Of a stretch of 64,000 nt of DNA, positions 7,487-16,144 are shown piece by piece. This DNA comes from JACKNG01 sp040220855 (GTDB lineage: Bacteria; Pseudomonadota; Gammaproteobacteria; Ga0077536). The position numbers were made by a program, and so were the translations under genes. The notes under the pieces were generated by a model. That model worked only from the letters and a program-made list of their open reading frames with translations. It had not been told where the DNA came from and did no database searches. How positions within the stretch are numbered: the stretch's first letter is position 1; each line of letters begins with the position of its first letter. The stretch is from the NCBI GenBank assembly GCA_040220855.1, contig JAVJVZ010000020.1, positions 1 through 64,000 on the forward strand. Reading direction: 5' to 3'.

Positions 7487-8857
7487 TCACTCCGGAAACG
7501 CGTTGGGCGGTGTGGAGCGCCGTGCGCGGCTGTCGCGCGTGAGCCGGAACACCACCGGGCTTAGCAGCGCCAGCGCGACGAGATTGGGCAGCGCCATGAG
7601 ACCGTTGGTGATGTCGGCCAGCGCCCACACGATTTCGAGCTTGACCATGGCACCGAGCGCGATGGCCGCGACCCACAGCACGCGGTAGCCGGCTATCACG
7701 CGCGCGCCGAACAGGTACTCCGCACAGCGTTCACCGTAGTAGCTCCAACCGACGATGGTGGTGAAGGCGAACAGGGCGAGCGCGATGCCGACGAAAGGGG
7801 CCCCGAGGTCGCCGATGCCAAGCGAGAAGGCGGCGGCGGACAGCGCGGCGCCCTGCTCGGGACCGTGCCAGGCGCCGGTGACGAGAATCACGAGCGCGGT
7901 CATCGTGCACACCACGAGCGTATCGATGAAGGTGCCGAGCATCGCGATCATGCCCTGTTCGACCGCGTTGTGGGTGCGTGCGGCGGCGTGGGCGATGGCC
8001 GCGCTGCCGAGCCCGGCTTCGTTGGAGAAGCAGCCGCGTGCGAAGCCCCAGCGCATCGCCACCCACAGGCCTGCGCCAATCCCCGCAGCCGGCTCGAAGG
8101 CCGCGGTGAGGATGGTATCCAAGGCCGCCGGTATGGACTCCGCATGGATGACGATGATGGTCAGCGCGAGGCCGACGTAGGCCAGCGCCATCGACGGCAC
8201 CACCGCCGCGGCGACCTGCGCGATACGGTGCACGCCGCCGATCACGACGATGCCGGCCAGGGTCGCCGCGACCAGGCCGGTGGCCGGCGCCGGCACGCGG
8301 AAATGCGTGCCGAGCACGTCGGCAACCGAGTTCGCCTGCACCATGTTGCCGATGCCGAAGGCGGCAATCATGCCGAACAGGGCGAACAGCGCCGCAAGCC
8401 AGCGCCAACGACGGCCGAGTCCGTTGCGGATGTAGTACATCGGGCCGCCGACGTAATTGCCGAGTTCGTCGACCTCGCGGTAACGCACCGCGAGCACCGC
8501 CTCGCTGTACTTCGTCGCCATGCCGAACAGCGCGATGACCCACATCCAGAACACCGCGCCGGGGCCGCCGAAATGAATGGCGGTGGCGACGCCGGCGATG
8601 TTGCCGGTACCGACGGTCGCGGCGAGCGCGGTCATGAGGGCCTGGAAGGGCGAGATCTCGCCGCTCTCGTGACGATTCACGCGCCGCCCGCGCCACAGTA
8701 GACGAAATGCGCGGCCAATGCCGAGCCAGGTGAAACCGCGCAGGCCGATGGTGAGGTAGAGACCGACGCCGGCGAGCAGCGGCACGAGGCACCATTCGCT
8801 CCACACCAGCGCACTGAGGCGTGTCAGCCAGGCAGTGAGTTCGGCGCTGCCCGGCAT
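7487..8857 (-). CDS. Sodium:alanine/glycine symporter, AGCS family
   Basis: This 456-residue inner-membrane carrier has about ten hydrophobic segments. AGCS-family marks include GLRGFTWLGIGRAFRLLW and SPFQALMTALAATVGTGNIA, then GVATAI, GPGAVFWMWV, GGPMYYIRNGLG and the FSNEAGLGSAAIAHAAA motif. It should import alanine or glycine with Na+. The ATG at 8857 shares one base with the upstream stop (TGATG), and a GTG three bases earlier is an equally coupled alternative. It lies directly upstream of nadC, which suggests co-transcription rather than a shared pathway. Confidence 0.92.
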   Translation of the reverse strand: MPGSAELTAWLTRLSALVWSEWCLVPLLAGVGLYLTIGLRGFTWLGIGRAFRLLWRGRRVNRHESGEISPFQALMTALAATVGTGNIAGVATAIHFGGPGAVFWMWVIALFGMATKYSEAVLAVRYREVDELGNYVGGPMYYIRNGLGRRWRWLAALFALFGMIAAFGIGNMVQANSVADVLGTHFRVPAPATGLVAATLAGIVVIGGVHRIAQVAAAVVPSMALAYVGLALTIIVIHAESIPAALDTILTAAFEPAAGIGAGLWVAMRWGFARGCFSNEAGLGSAAIAHAAARTHNAVEQGMIAMLGTFIDTLVVCTMTALVILVTGAWHGPEQGAALSAAAFSLGIGDLGAPFVGIALALFAFTTIVGWSYYGERCAEYLFGARVIAGYRVLWVAAIALGAMVKLEIVWALADITNGLMALPNLVALALLSPVVFRLTRDSRARRSTPPNAFPE

Positions 8858-9384
8858 CACAAAGGCCGCCTGCCGGTGCGCTGCTCCAGGCGGAGTTCAT
8901 CGCCGCGCTGCTCGAAATCGAGGCGCTGCAGGAAGCTCATGCCGAGTAGTACGTCGATGCCGGCCATGGCAGGTACGATGCTCGCGCGCACGTCCTGCTC
9001 GACGATGCCGCCGAGTTCGAGCGTGTCTATGCGGGTGAGGTAGGCCATTGCCAGGCCGTTGGCAGTGGTCACCTGCTGTGCCGGGCCACGTGCGAGACCG
9101 GCAGCACGCGCAACGTCCTCGGATACCGCGACATCGGTTGCGCCGGTATCGATCATGAACTCCGCCTCCACGCCGTTGATGCGGCCAGTGGCGACGTAGT
9201 GTCCCGCGCGGTTGCGTGCCAGCACGACGCCGGCTGTGCCATCCGCGTGGCCAGTGCGCGTGACGTCGCGGTTGGGATTGCGTCGCTCGGCGATCTGTCC
9301 GGAGAACAGCCAGGCCATCAGGGCAATGAACCCCGCGATGGCGATGACGTACATGACGGTGCCGGTACGGTGGGTCGAAGTCAT
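8857..9384 (-). CDS. Membrane-anchored retropepsin-like aspartic protease (TIGR02281-type)
   Basis: The protein has 175 residues with an N-terminal anchor (VMYVIAIAGFIALMAWLFSG, about residues 10-29). One periplasmic retropepsin-like domain follows. It shows the flap/core elements NRAGHYVATGRINGVEAEFM and the catalytic IDTGATDVAVS (single Asp-Thr-Gly), so a homodimer would be needed for activity. The C-terminal IDVLLGMSFLQRLDFE motif is typical of the clan AA family found widely in proteobacteria. The start was chosen because it places the anchor at the N-terminus. It is the first gene of the minus-strand run and is coupled to the symporter gene. Its substrate is unknown. Confidence 0.86.
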   Translation of the reverse strand: MTSTHRTGTVMYVIAIAGFIALMAWLFSGQIAERRNPNRDVTRTGHADGTAGVVLARNRAGHYVATGRINGVEAEFMIDTGATDVAVSEDVARAAGLARGPAQQVTTANGLAMAYLTRIDTLELGGIVEQDVRASIVPAMAGIDVLLGMSFLQRLDFEQRGDELRLEQRTGRRPL

Positions 9385-9622
9385 CGGGCAGTGCTCGCAC
9401 GGGACGGGCCGCCGTGCTGCCGTGTAAGTTGCTGTCGCGAATGCTAACCTAGATGCGCTCTCGACATTCCCCGGGAACGCGCCATGCCGAGCGCCGCCCT
9501 GGCCGGCGCGAGGAAACGTGGCGGCGGGACGGGCGTGCGGCGCCGTGCGGGCGGACCAGCTCGCCGTTTTGCGCCGACAGGGCCTCGTGAGCGGCGCGCG
9601 AGTATCGCATAAGGACCGCAAC

Positions 9623-10609
9623 GTGAATACAGCACTCTCGACTCCCATCACCTGTGAGCCGATTCGCCCGACACGGGCCATGCCGAGCCTTTCCGAAGAC
9701 GTCGCCCGCGGCCTGTTCGGTGCGCGGCGCACCCTGCCGCCGAAGTATTTCTACGATGAGCGCGGCTCGCGCCTGTTCGACCGTATCTGCGACGTGCCGG
9801 AGTACTACCCGACGCGCACCGAGAGTTCGCTCCTGAGCCGCATCGCGACCGAAGTCATCGATACCGCGCGGCCAGAGCGCATCGTCGAACTCGGCGCCGG
9901 TACCTCGCGCAAGACGCGTCACCTGCTCGATGCCTGTGCGGCACTCGACTGCCATCCCGTCTATGCCCCGGTCGATGTCTGTGACGAGGTGCTGGTCACG
10001 AGCGGCGAGGCGCTCTCCAATGACTACCCCTGGCTCGACGTGCGCCCGCTGGTCGGCGACTACACCGCCGGCCTCGGCAACCTGCCACGCCGCGCGGCGC
10101 GTAACCTCGTGGTGTTCCTCGGCGGTACCATCGGCAACTTCACGCGCGACGAGGCGACCGATTTTCTCACCGAGCTGCGCGCGCAGCTCGCGCCCGGCGA
10201 TACCCTCCTGCTGGGTGCCGACCGCGTCAAGCAGCCCGACGTCCTGCATGCGGCCTACAACGACGACGCCGGCCTCACGGCCGAGTTCAATCTCAACCTG
10301 CTGCGCGTGTTGAATCGCGAGCTCGGGGCGGATTTCGACCTCGACGCCTACGAGCACTACGCGTTGTTCAATCCGCTCGAGTCGCGCATCGAGATGCATC
10401 TGATCGCGATGCGCGATCAGACCATCACCTTCACCGGGTTCGAGCAGCCATTGTGCCTGCGCGAGGGTGACAACATCCTCACCGAGATCAGCCGCAAGTT
10501 CACCCGCGCCGAACTGGAAGGCATGCTCGCCGACGCCGGCTTGCGCGTTACCCGCCACTACGAGTCACAGGCGCACAAGTTCTCGCTCGTACTGGCGGAG
10601 CCGGATTGA
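9623..10609 (+). CDS. egtD: L-histidine N-alpha-methyltransferase (EgtD family)
   Basis: This SAM-dependent enzyme trimethylates histidine to hercynine, the first step of ergothioneine synthesis. Family features are GLFGARRTLPPKYFYDERGS and LFDRICDVPEYYPTRTE at the N-terminus, the SAM motif VELGAGTSRKTRHLL and FLGGTIGNFTRDEA. The C-terminal part has TEISRKFTRAELEGMLADAG. The GTG start at 9623 has AAGGA 7 nt upstream, a better fit than any earlier in-frame start. No egtB is nearby, so the partner must be elsewhere or the enzyme serves another pathway. It is directly followed by ampD. Confidence 0.92.
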   Translation: MNTALSTPITCEPIRPTRAMPSLSEDVARGLFGARRTLPPKYFYDERGSRLFDRICDVPEYYPTRTESSLLSRIATEVIDTARPERIVELGAGTSRKTRHLLDACAALDCHPVYAPVDVCDEVLVTSGEALSNDYPWLDVRPLVGDYTAGLGNLPRRAARNLVVFLGGTIGNFTRDEATDFLTELRAQLAPGDTLLLGADRVKQPDVLHAAYNDDAGLTAEFNLNLLRVLNRELGADFDLDAYEHYALFNPLESRIEMHLIAMRDQTITFTGFEQPLCLREGDNILTEISRKFTRAELEGMLADAGLRVTRHYESQAHKFSLVLAEPD

Positions 10610-10650
10610 CGCGTCGAGCAGCGCCCGTCGCGGCGGGGCAGGGCGTGTCC

Positions 10651-11202
10651 ATGAACGTCCACTTCGAGGAGGGCTGGCTGTGCGGAGTGCGCCGCTGCCC
10701 GTCACCCAACTGCGATGCGCGCCCGCCGGGTGCGACACTCGATCTCGTCGTCATCCACGCCATCAGCCTGCCCCCCGGTGAATTCGGCACCGGCAGCGTC
10801 GAAGCGTTGTTCACCAACACGCTCGATTGCCGCGCCCATCCCTATTTCGCCGCGCTCGAGGCGCTGCACGTGTCGGCGCATTTCCTGATCGCGCGCGACG
10901 GTGCGCTGACCCAGTTCGTGCCTGTCGATCAGCGCGCCTGGCATGCCGGACAGTCGTGCTGGGCCGGTCGCACGGCCTGTAACGATTTCTCCATTGGCAT
11001 CGAGCTCGAGGGCTGCGACGACGTGCCGTTCACGGATGCCCAGTACGAGTCCCTGGACCTGCTGCTCGGCGCGTTGCGCAGCGAGTTGCCGGGGCTCGAT
11101 GCGTCGCGCGTGGTCGGTCACAGCGACATCGCGCCGGGACGCAAGACCGACCCCGGCCCGTGTTTCGAATGGGGGCGCGTACGCGCGGCACTGGTCCCGT
11201 GA
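10651..11202 (+). CDS. ampD: 1,6-anhydro-N-acetylmuramyl-L-alanine amidase (cytoplasmic)
   Basis: The product cleaves anhydromuropeptides during cell-wall recycling, which keeps AmpC-type beta-lactamase inducers low. The 183 residues match E. coli AmpD exactly in length. Motifs are EEGWLCGVRRCPSPNCD, VVIHAISLPPGEFGTG (first zinc His), VSAHFLIARDG, RAWHAGQS, NDFSIGIELEG, and VGHSDIAPGRKTDPGP with the remaining zinc His and Asp. The ATG at 10651 was chosen by alignment to AmpD; a TTG at 10606 overlapping the egtD stop is a weaker alternative. The gene overlaps ampE by 4 nt. Confidence 0.95.
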   Translation: MNVHFEEGWLCGVRRCPSPNCDARPPGATLDLVVIHAISLPPGEFGTGSVEALFTNTLDCRAHPYFAALEALHVSAHFLIARDGALTQFVPVDQRAWHAGQSCWAGRTACNDFSIGIELEGCDDVPFTDAQYESLDLLLGALRSELPGLDASRVVGHSDIAPGRKTDPGPCFEWGRVRAALVP

Positions 11203-12089
11203 GCCTCTCCGCGCACTACCTGCTGATCCTGCTCGCACTGTTCATCGAGTTCGTGGTGACGAGCGCGGCGCCGTGGCGTACGCGTCGCTGGAGCAGCGAC
11301 TGGCTGGCGTTCGCGCAGCGGCTCTTCGCGAGCATGGGGTGGTGGCGCGGCTGGCCCGCGCTCGCGGTGCTGATCGCGGTGCCGGTTGCCGCCGTGGCAC
11401 TGGTTCAGACCCTGCTGGGTGACCTTTCCGTGCTGCTCGCGCAGGCCTTCGCACTCGGCGTGCTGCTGCTCACGCTCGGCCCCGAGGATCTCGCCGGCGA
11501 GGTTGCGGCGCATCAACGCATGCTTGCCGCCGAGCATGCCAGCGAGGCCGCGGCGTCGATGCCGGCTTACCTGCGGCATGCCCTGCCGGTGACGCTCGGG
11601 CCCCTGCGCGGCGACCCCGAGTTCGACGCCAACCGTGCGGAGGTCGCGCAGATTGCGCTGGCCGCCGAGCATGCCTGGTTCCAGCCGCTGTTCTGGTTCC
11701 TGCTTCTAGGCGCGCCCGGCGTCGTGCTCTACCGCCTGCTCGCCAACCTGCGCCGCAGTCACCGCGAGGAAGATGGTCTCGATGGTCCGTTGACGACCCT
11801 GCTGGAACTGCTCGAGTGCGTCCCGGCGCGCCTCAGCGTATTGACCTTCGGCGTAGCGGGGACGCTCGTGCCGGTACTGGAAGAGATTCGCGCCGTCGGG
11901 CTCACGCGCTGGCGCGCGAGCTCGTCGATCGTCGCACGCGGTGCGCTCGCGGCCACCGACCATGGACGTATCCGCGAGGTCATCAGCGGCGATGCGCGGG
12001 TCTATCGCGTCAACCAGATGCACGGCCTGATGCGCCGTGCGCTGGTCGCCTGGGTGATCGTGATCGCGGGCGTGGCGGTGGGCCTGTAG
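11199..12089 (+). CDS. ampE: AmpE-like inner-membrane protein
   Basis: This 296-residue membrane protein starts at a GTG overlapping the ampD stop (GTGA). It has hydrophobic segments near residues 4-20, 50-70, 75-92, 165-185, 205-225 and a C-terminal one (ALVAWVIVIAGVAVGL). WFQPLFWFLLLGAPGVVLYR is the conserved AmpE/CobD-CbiB-like central segment. AmpE is a regulatory or sensory membrane partner of AmpD in enterobacteria. Its role here is inferred from position and from the AmpE-like hydrophobic pattern. Sequence similarity is looser than for AmpD, so a general CobD/CbiB-superfamily membrane protein is the alternative. Confidence 0.8.
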   Translation: MSLSAHYLLILLALFIEFVVTSAAPWRTRRWSSDWLAFAQRLFASMGWWRGWPALAVLIAVPVAAVALVQTLLGDLSVLLAQAFALGVLLLTLGPEDLAGEVAAHQRMLAAEHASEAAASMPAYLRHALPVTLGPLRGDPEFDANRAEVAQIALAAEHAWFQPLFWFLLLGAPGVVLYRLLANLRRSHREEDGLDGPLTTLLELLECVPARLSVLTFGVAGTLVPVLEEIRAVGLTRWRASSSIVARGALAATDHGRIREVISGDARVYRVNQMHGLMRRALVAWVIVIAGVAVGL

Positions 12090-12147
12090 CGGCGGCCGAG
12101 CGGTCACTGCACCGCGAAGTACGGACGCGTCGTCCTGCGCCGCACGC

Positions 12148-12885
12148 TCAATCGCCGGCAAGGAATTGCGCGATGCGCTGGCGGTGCACAGCACCGTCGG
12201 CGAGCAGTACGACGTCATCCTGTTCGTACCAGTCGCCCAGCACTACGCGGCGACAGCGGCGACCGTCGACAGCGAGGGTGTGGATGGCCGGGCGATGCGT
12301 GTGGCCGTGGATCAACAGCGTCGCGTCGTGGTGTGCGAGCACGGCGTGCACGGCAGCCTCGTCGACATCCATGATGGCCGCGCTCTTGCGTCCGGCCGAG
12401 GCCTGCGTGCCGCGCCGGGTGCCATGGGCGATGCGCTGGCGCCAGCGCAGCGGGGTGGAGAGGAACAGTCCTTGCACGACGCCGTTGCGTACCACGCGCC
12501 GAAAGCGCTGGTACTTGACGTCGCGCGTGCACAGCAGGTCGCCATGGGTGACGACGATGCGTTCGCCATCGATGTCGAAGGCGGCGTAGTCGGGCAGGAG
12601 GGTGGCGCCGGTCTCACGCGCGAAGCGCGCACCGCAGAGGAAATCGCGGTTGCCGTGGGCGAAGTACACGGCAACCCCGGCCGCGCTGGTGGCCGCGAGC
12701 GCGGCCACCACCTCGCGGTGCAGCGGATCGTCGTCGTCGTCGCCGAGCCAGACTTCGAACAGGTCGCCGAGGATGTACACCGCGCGCGCACGTGTCCGCG
12801 CGCGCTCGAGGAAGGCATGGAACAGGGCGAACTTGTCGGGCCGCTCGGCGCCGAGGTGCAGATCGGAAACGAACAGCGCGGTCAT
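12148..12885 (-). CDS. lpxH: UDP-2,3-diacylglucosamine diphosphatase
   Basis: The product hydrolyses UDP-2,3-diacylglucosamine to lipid X and UMP, the fourth step of lipid A synthesis, at the inner membrane. It is a 245-residue calcineurin-like phosphoesterase with all metal-binding motifs: FVSDLHLG, ILGDLFEVWLGDDD, AHGNRDFLCG, VVTHGDLLC and HGHTHRPAIH. It has the typical LpxH length. It is convergent with ampE and followed upstream by ppiB in the same orientation, the usual ppiB-lpxH pairing of gammaproteobacteria. Confidence 0.95.
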   Translation of the reverse strand: MTALFVSDLHLGAERPDKFALFHAFLERARTRARAVYILGDLFEVWLGDDDDDPLHREVVAALAATSAAGVAVYFAHGNRDFLCGARFARETGATLLPDYAAFDIDGERIVVTHGDLLCTRDVKYQRFRRVVRNGVVQGLFLSTPLRWRQRIAHGTRRGTQASAGRKSAAIMDVDEAAVHAVLAHHDATLLIHGHTHRPAIHTLAVDGRRCRRVVLGDWYEQDDVVLLADGAVHRQRIAQFLAGD

Positions 12886-12995
12886 GGCACGAGACGACGG
12901 CGCGGCACACGGCCCTGCGGCGCACGCGGAGCGCCGCTACCTTGCGAGAAGTGCCGGCACGCCTCGTGGGCACCGTACGCAATCATTCGAGCAGA

Positions 12996-13496
12996 TTAGT
13001 CGACGACCGTCGCGCGCGTAATCTCGACCGGCTCGGCCGGGACGTCCTGGTGCGGACCGTGGCTGGTGGTGGCGACGCCCTTGATGGCGTTGACCGTCTC
13101 CATGCCCTCGACCACCTTGCCGAACACGCAGTAGCCCCAGCCCTGCATGTTCTCCGCCTTGTGATCGAGGAAGTCGTTGTCCTTCACGTTGATGAAGAAC
13201 TGCGCAGACGCCGAATGCGGGTCGGACGTGCGTGCCATCGCGACGGTCCCGGCCGCATTGCTGAGGCCGTTGTTGGCCTCGTTGCGGATGGGGGCGTTGG
13301 TCTGCTTCTGGCGCATCTCGCGGTCCATGCCGCCACCCTGGATCATGAAGCCGTCGATGACACGGTGGAACACGGTGCCGTCGTAGAAGCCGCTCTCCAC
13401 GTAGTCAATGAAGTTGCGACTGGTCTCGGGGGCAGCTTCGGCGTTCAGTTCGAGCGTGATGTCGCCCATGGTGGTCTCGAGTTTGACGCGGCTCAT
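12996..13496 (-). CDS. ppiB: Cyclophilin-type peptidyl-prolyl cis-trans isomerase B (cytoplasmic)
   Basis: This 166-residue cyclophilin has no signal peptide. It shows FHRVIDGFMIQGGG (catalytic Arg and Gln), GTVAMARTSDPHSASAQFFI and YCVFGKVVEGMETV, the standard core of PpiB. The ATG at 13496 gives the canonical MSRVKLETTMGDI start; the extra in-frame codons upstream are unlike the family. It accelerates proline isomerisation during folding. It lies 110 nt upstream of lpxH on the same strand and is divergent from the tRNA operon. Confidence 0.95.
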   Translation of the reverse strand: MSRVKLETTMGDITLELNAEAAPETSRNFIDYVESGFYDGTVFHRVIDGFMIQGGGMDREMRQKQTNAPIRNEANNGLSNAAGTVAMARTSDPHSASAQFFINVKDNDFLDHKAENMQGWGYCVFGKVVEGMETVNAIKGVATTSHGPHQDVPAEPVEITRATVVD

Positions 13497-13641
13497 GCAA
13501 TACTCCAGCTGGCAATACAAAGTGAACGCGGGTGCGGCGGTGTAACCGGCACCCGGCTAGGACAGCGACGGCGATACCGACGCGGGCCGTGACGGGCGCT
13601 CATGGTGCCGAGTGGCGACGGGGCACGCAAGCGCGGGGCCG

Positions 13642-13670
13642 TTGACGCTCGCGGGAGCGCTGCGTATCAT
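13642..13670 (+). promoter_or_regulatory. Strong sigma70-type promoter for the Pro-Arg-His-Lys tRNA operon
   Basis: The -35 element TTGACG (13642-13647), a 17-bp spacer and the -10 element TATCAT (13665-13670) lie about 38 nt ahead of the first tRNA. A GC-rich stretch (CGCCGCTCCC) follows the -10, as in stable-RNA promoters under stringent control. Read by eye. Confidence 0.75.
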
Positions 13671-13708
13671 CGCCGCTCCCGTCGGGTCGGCTGTATGGCA
13701 AACGACGC

Positions 13709-13785
<77 letters not shown>

Positions 13786-13864
13786 GTCGATTACGGAGGC
13801 AGGCGTGACGCGTCGTAACGGCGCGGCGGCGCGCCGGCAGCCAGGCTGGCGGTTCCCGGCACGT

Positions 13865-13941
13865 GCGCCTGTAGCTCATGTGGATAGAGCATCGGCCTTC
13901 TAAGCCGAGGGTAGCAGGTTCGAATCCTGCCAGGCGCGCCA
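13865..13941 (+). tRNA. tRNA-Arg (anticodon TCT)
   Basis: This 77-nt tRNA has acceptor stem GCGCCTG/CAGGCGC and an encoded CCA. The anticodon stem-loop is TCGGC-CTTCTAA-GCCGA. It reads the AGA/AGG codons that are rare in this GC-rich genome. It lies 79 nt after tRNA-Pro. Confidence 0.95.
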
Positions 13942-14018
13942 GATTCGGGATTCAAACGACAATCCACCTGCACGGTGGCCAGGCAACGGCAGGTGGCTTG
14001 TCGCTTGAAGCTCTCAAT

Positions 14019-14095
14019 GGTGGGCGTAGCTCAGTTGGTAGAGCACAGGATTGTGGCTCCTGATGTCGTGGGTTCGATCCCCATCGTCCACCCCA
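14019..14095 (+). tRNA. tRNA-His (anticodon GTG)
   Basis: The gene encodes the extra 5' G (14019) that pairs with C73, the identity mark of tRNA-His. The acceptor GTGGGCG pairs with CGTCCAC through one G-T wobble. The anticodon loop is TTGTGGC and the CCA end is encoded. Confidence 0.95.
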
Positions 14096-14144
14096 ACCCG
14101 GACCACCGGTCGTGCCCCGCGCGGCCGGTGGTCACTCCCTCCGC

Positions 14145-14220
<76 letters not shown>

Positions 14221-14274
14221 CACTCTTCCAGTCTATGCGCCGACTGTGCTGGTCCGCGGCAGCCGAGCTGTTCG

Positions 14275-16059
14275 CTACGCGGCGCCGGCGAGCGCATTGC
14301 GCGCCGTCAGGCGCGCGACCACCGCACTCGACGTCGCGGAGATGCCGATCATCCGGGCGTAGTTCGCGGTGACCTCCGCGGCGTCCTGCAGCGCGGCGGA
14401 GAAGTCCGCCGGGTCGAGCGCGAGAACGCTGCCCGTCTTGCGCGCGAGTTCGGCGAACACCTCGTCGCGTTGTCCGGCATCGGCATGGTCGGCGATGGCG
14501 CGGCTGACGGCGTTGGCATAGGCCGCGCAAACGGCCATGCGTGCGGCATCGTCGTCGCTCGGCGCAACTTCGCCGCGTGGCAGCGGTCGCATCGCGCCGA
14601 CGATCAGCTCGCCGAGTTTCCAGTGCCTGCCGACTGCCGCGCCGAGCTCGTGGTAGGCGATGCCGAGGACATGGCGCGAAGCGGTCAGCTCGTCGCTGTG
14701 CACGCGCACCGCGTGCGCCAGGATCGCGGCATGCTCTTCGCCGAAATAGTGCATGGTGAGCAAGCGACCGAGATCGTGGAACATCGCGCAGGTGAAAGCT
14801 TCGGCACGGTTGCGCAGCCCGCATCCCGCGGCGATCGACCTGGCGACGACGGCGCTGTGGAACGACACCGTCATGGCGTCACGCAGCGCCGCGCTGCCGG
14901 CTTCGAACTCGCTTTCGAGCAGCGCGCTGATGATGCACGAGCGCATCTGCTCGATTCCGAGCAGAACGACCGCGCGCGGCAGGTCGGCGATCTCGCTGCG
15001 TCCGTAGAAGGCCGAATTCGCCATCGTCAGGACGCGTTGAGTGAGGGTGACGTCCTTGGCAATGATGTTGACCAGCCGGGTGGCGGGCGTGAGTGAATCC
15101 TCGGCGGTGATTTCGAGCAGCTGCCCGACGTGCCGTGACAGCGACGAGAACCCTTTCGCATGGGTCATGCGACGCAGCAGGAAGGCGACCGTGCTGTGAT
15201 CCTGCGTCGCCGTACCTGCCGCGTCCCCGCGCGGGAGGCGGAACTCGTCCAGCTCGGTCTTCATCTCGCGGGCCGTGGGGTAACGATCGTCGAGTCGGCG
15301 TTGCGTCGCGCGGTTGAGCACGCGGACGACCCGCGCGTCCACGGCGCCGCCCACCGCGATGGCGTCGAGCGGCTCGCCGTGGAGGATGCCGTTGATGATC
15401 GTGTTCGCGGTATCGCCGTCGAACAGGCGCCGCCCGGTCAGCATCTCGTAGAAGATCACGGCGAGGGTGAAGACGTCCGAGGCGGGTGTCTGGAACAGGT
15501 CGAGGAACGGCTCCGGTGCCATGTAGCGCAGCGTGCCGGCGGCATTGGTCTCGGTCTCGGCGCTGGCGAGATCGTGCAGCACGGAAATGCCGAAGTCGGT
15601 GACCTTGGGTACGCCATCGCGATTGATGAGGATGTTCGCCGGGCTGAGGTCGCGATGGATGATGTTGTTCTCGTGCAGGTAAGCCACGCCGGCAAGGATC
15701 TGGCTCATGAGAATCACGCAGCGGTCGAGAGGCAGTGCGCCGTCCGCTTCGATCAGGGCTTTCAGCGAATCGCCGTCGATGTACTCGAATACCAGGTAGT
15801 TGCAGCCCTGGAAGGTTCCGACGTCGTGCAGTGTGACGATGTTCGGGTGCTGCAGGCGGCTGACGATGCGCGCCTCACTGGCCAGCGTGCCCTCGGTGCG
15901 GTCGGGATCCCGGCGCAGCAGCTTGATGGCGACCTGGCGGTCGAGTTCGCCGTCGCGCGCCAGCATGACGATGCCCTGACCGCCGCGCCCGAGCAGGCGG
16001 AGGATGTCGTAGCGCCCGATGCGTTCGGGCAGGGCGGGCTGTCGCGAGAACTGTTGCAT
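14275..16059 (-). CDS. Ser/Thr protein kinase (Hanks type) fused to an HDOD domain
   Basis: The 594-residue soluble protein has an N-terminal kinase (about 15-275): glycine loop LGRGGQGIVML, Lys46 in VAIKLL, Glu62, catalytic HRDLSPAN (135-142), DFG 155-157 and a MAPE activation-segment motif. The usual HRDLKP lysine is Ser139, a variant also seen in other bacterial kinases; the catalytic Asp137 and metal-binding Asn142 and Asp155 remain, so activity is likely. The C-terminal HDOD domain (about 305-510) shows LTQRVLTMANSAFYGRSE and AMFHDLGRLLTMHYF. HDOD domains act in signalling linked to cyclic nucleotides and chemotaxis. It has no membrane segment, unlike PknB-type kinases. It stands alone, convergent with the tRNA operon. 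The target is unknown. Confidence 0.9.
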   Translation of the reverse strand: MQQFSRQPALPERIGRYDILRLLGRGGQGIVMLARDGELDRQVAIKLLRRDPDRTEGTLASEARIVSRLQHPNIVTLHDVGTFQGCNYLVFEYIDGDSLKALIEADGALPLDRCVILMSQILAGVAYLHENNIIHRDLSPANILINRDGVPKVTDFGISVLHDLASAETETNAAGTLRYMAPEPFLDLFQTPASDVFTLAVIFYEMLTGRRLFDGDTANTIINGILHGEPLDAIAVGGAVDARVVRVLNRATQRRLDDRYPTAREMKTELDEFRLPRGDAAGTATQDHSTVAFLLRRMTHAKGFSSLSRHVGQLLEITAEDSLTPATRLVNIIAKDVTLTQRVLTMANSAFYGRSEIADLPRAVVLLGIEQMRSCIISALLESEFEAGSAALRDAMTVSFHSAVVARSIAAGCGLRNRAEAFTCAMFHDLGRLLTMHYFGEEHAAILAHAVRVHSDELTASRHVLGIAYHELGAAVGRHWKLGELIVGAMRPLPRGEVAPSDDDAARMAVCAAYANAVSRAIADHADAGQRDEVFAELARKTGSVLALDPADFSAALQDAAEVTANYARMIGISATSSAVVARLTARNALAGAA

Positions 16060-16144
16060 GCGCGGGCGGAGGCAGGTGTGGGGCCTTGGCGCTATGAGCG
16101 GCCCTGCACGATGCGATCTTTAGTGCTGCCGCGGGGGCGGTTCG

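Noticed and set aside
14275..16059. Calling the kinase domain a pseudokinase because of HRDLSP
   Set aside because: Lys46, Glu62, Asp137, Asn142 and Asp155 are all present, and Ser at the HRDLKP lysine position occurs in other bacterial kinases.
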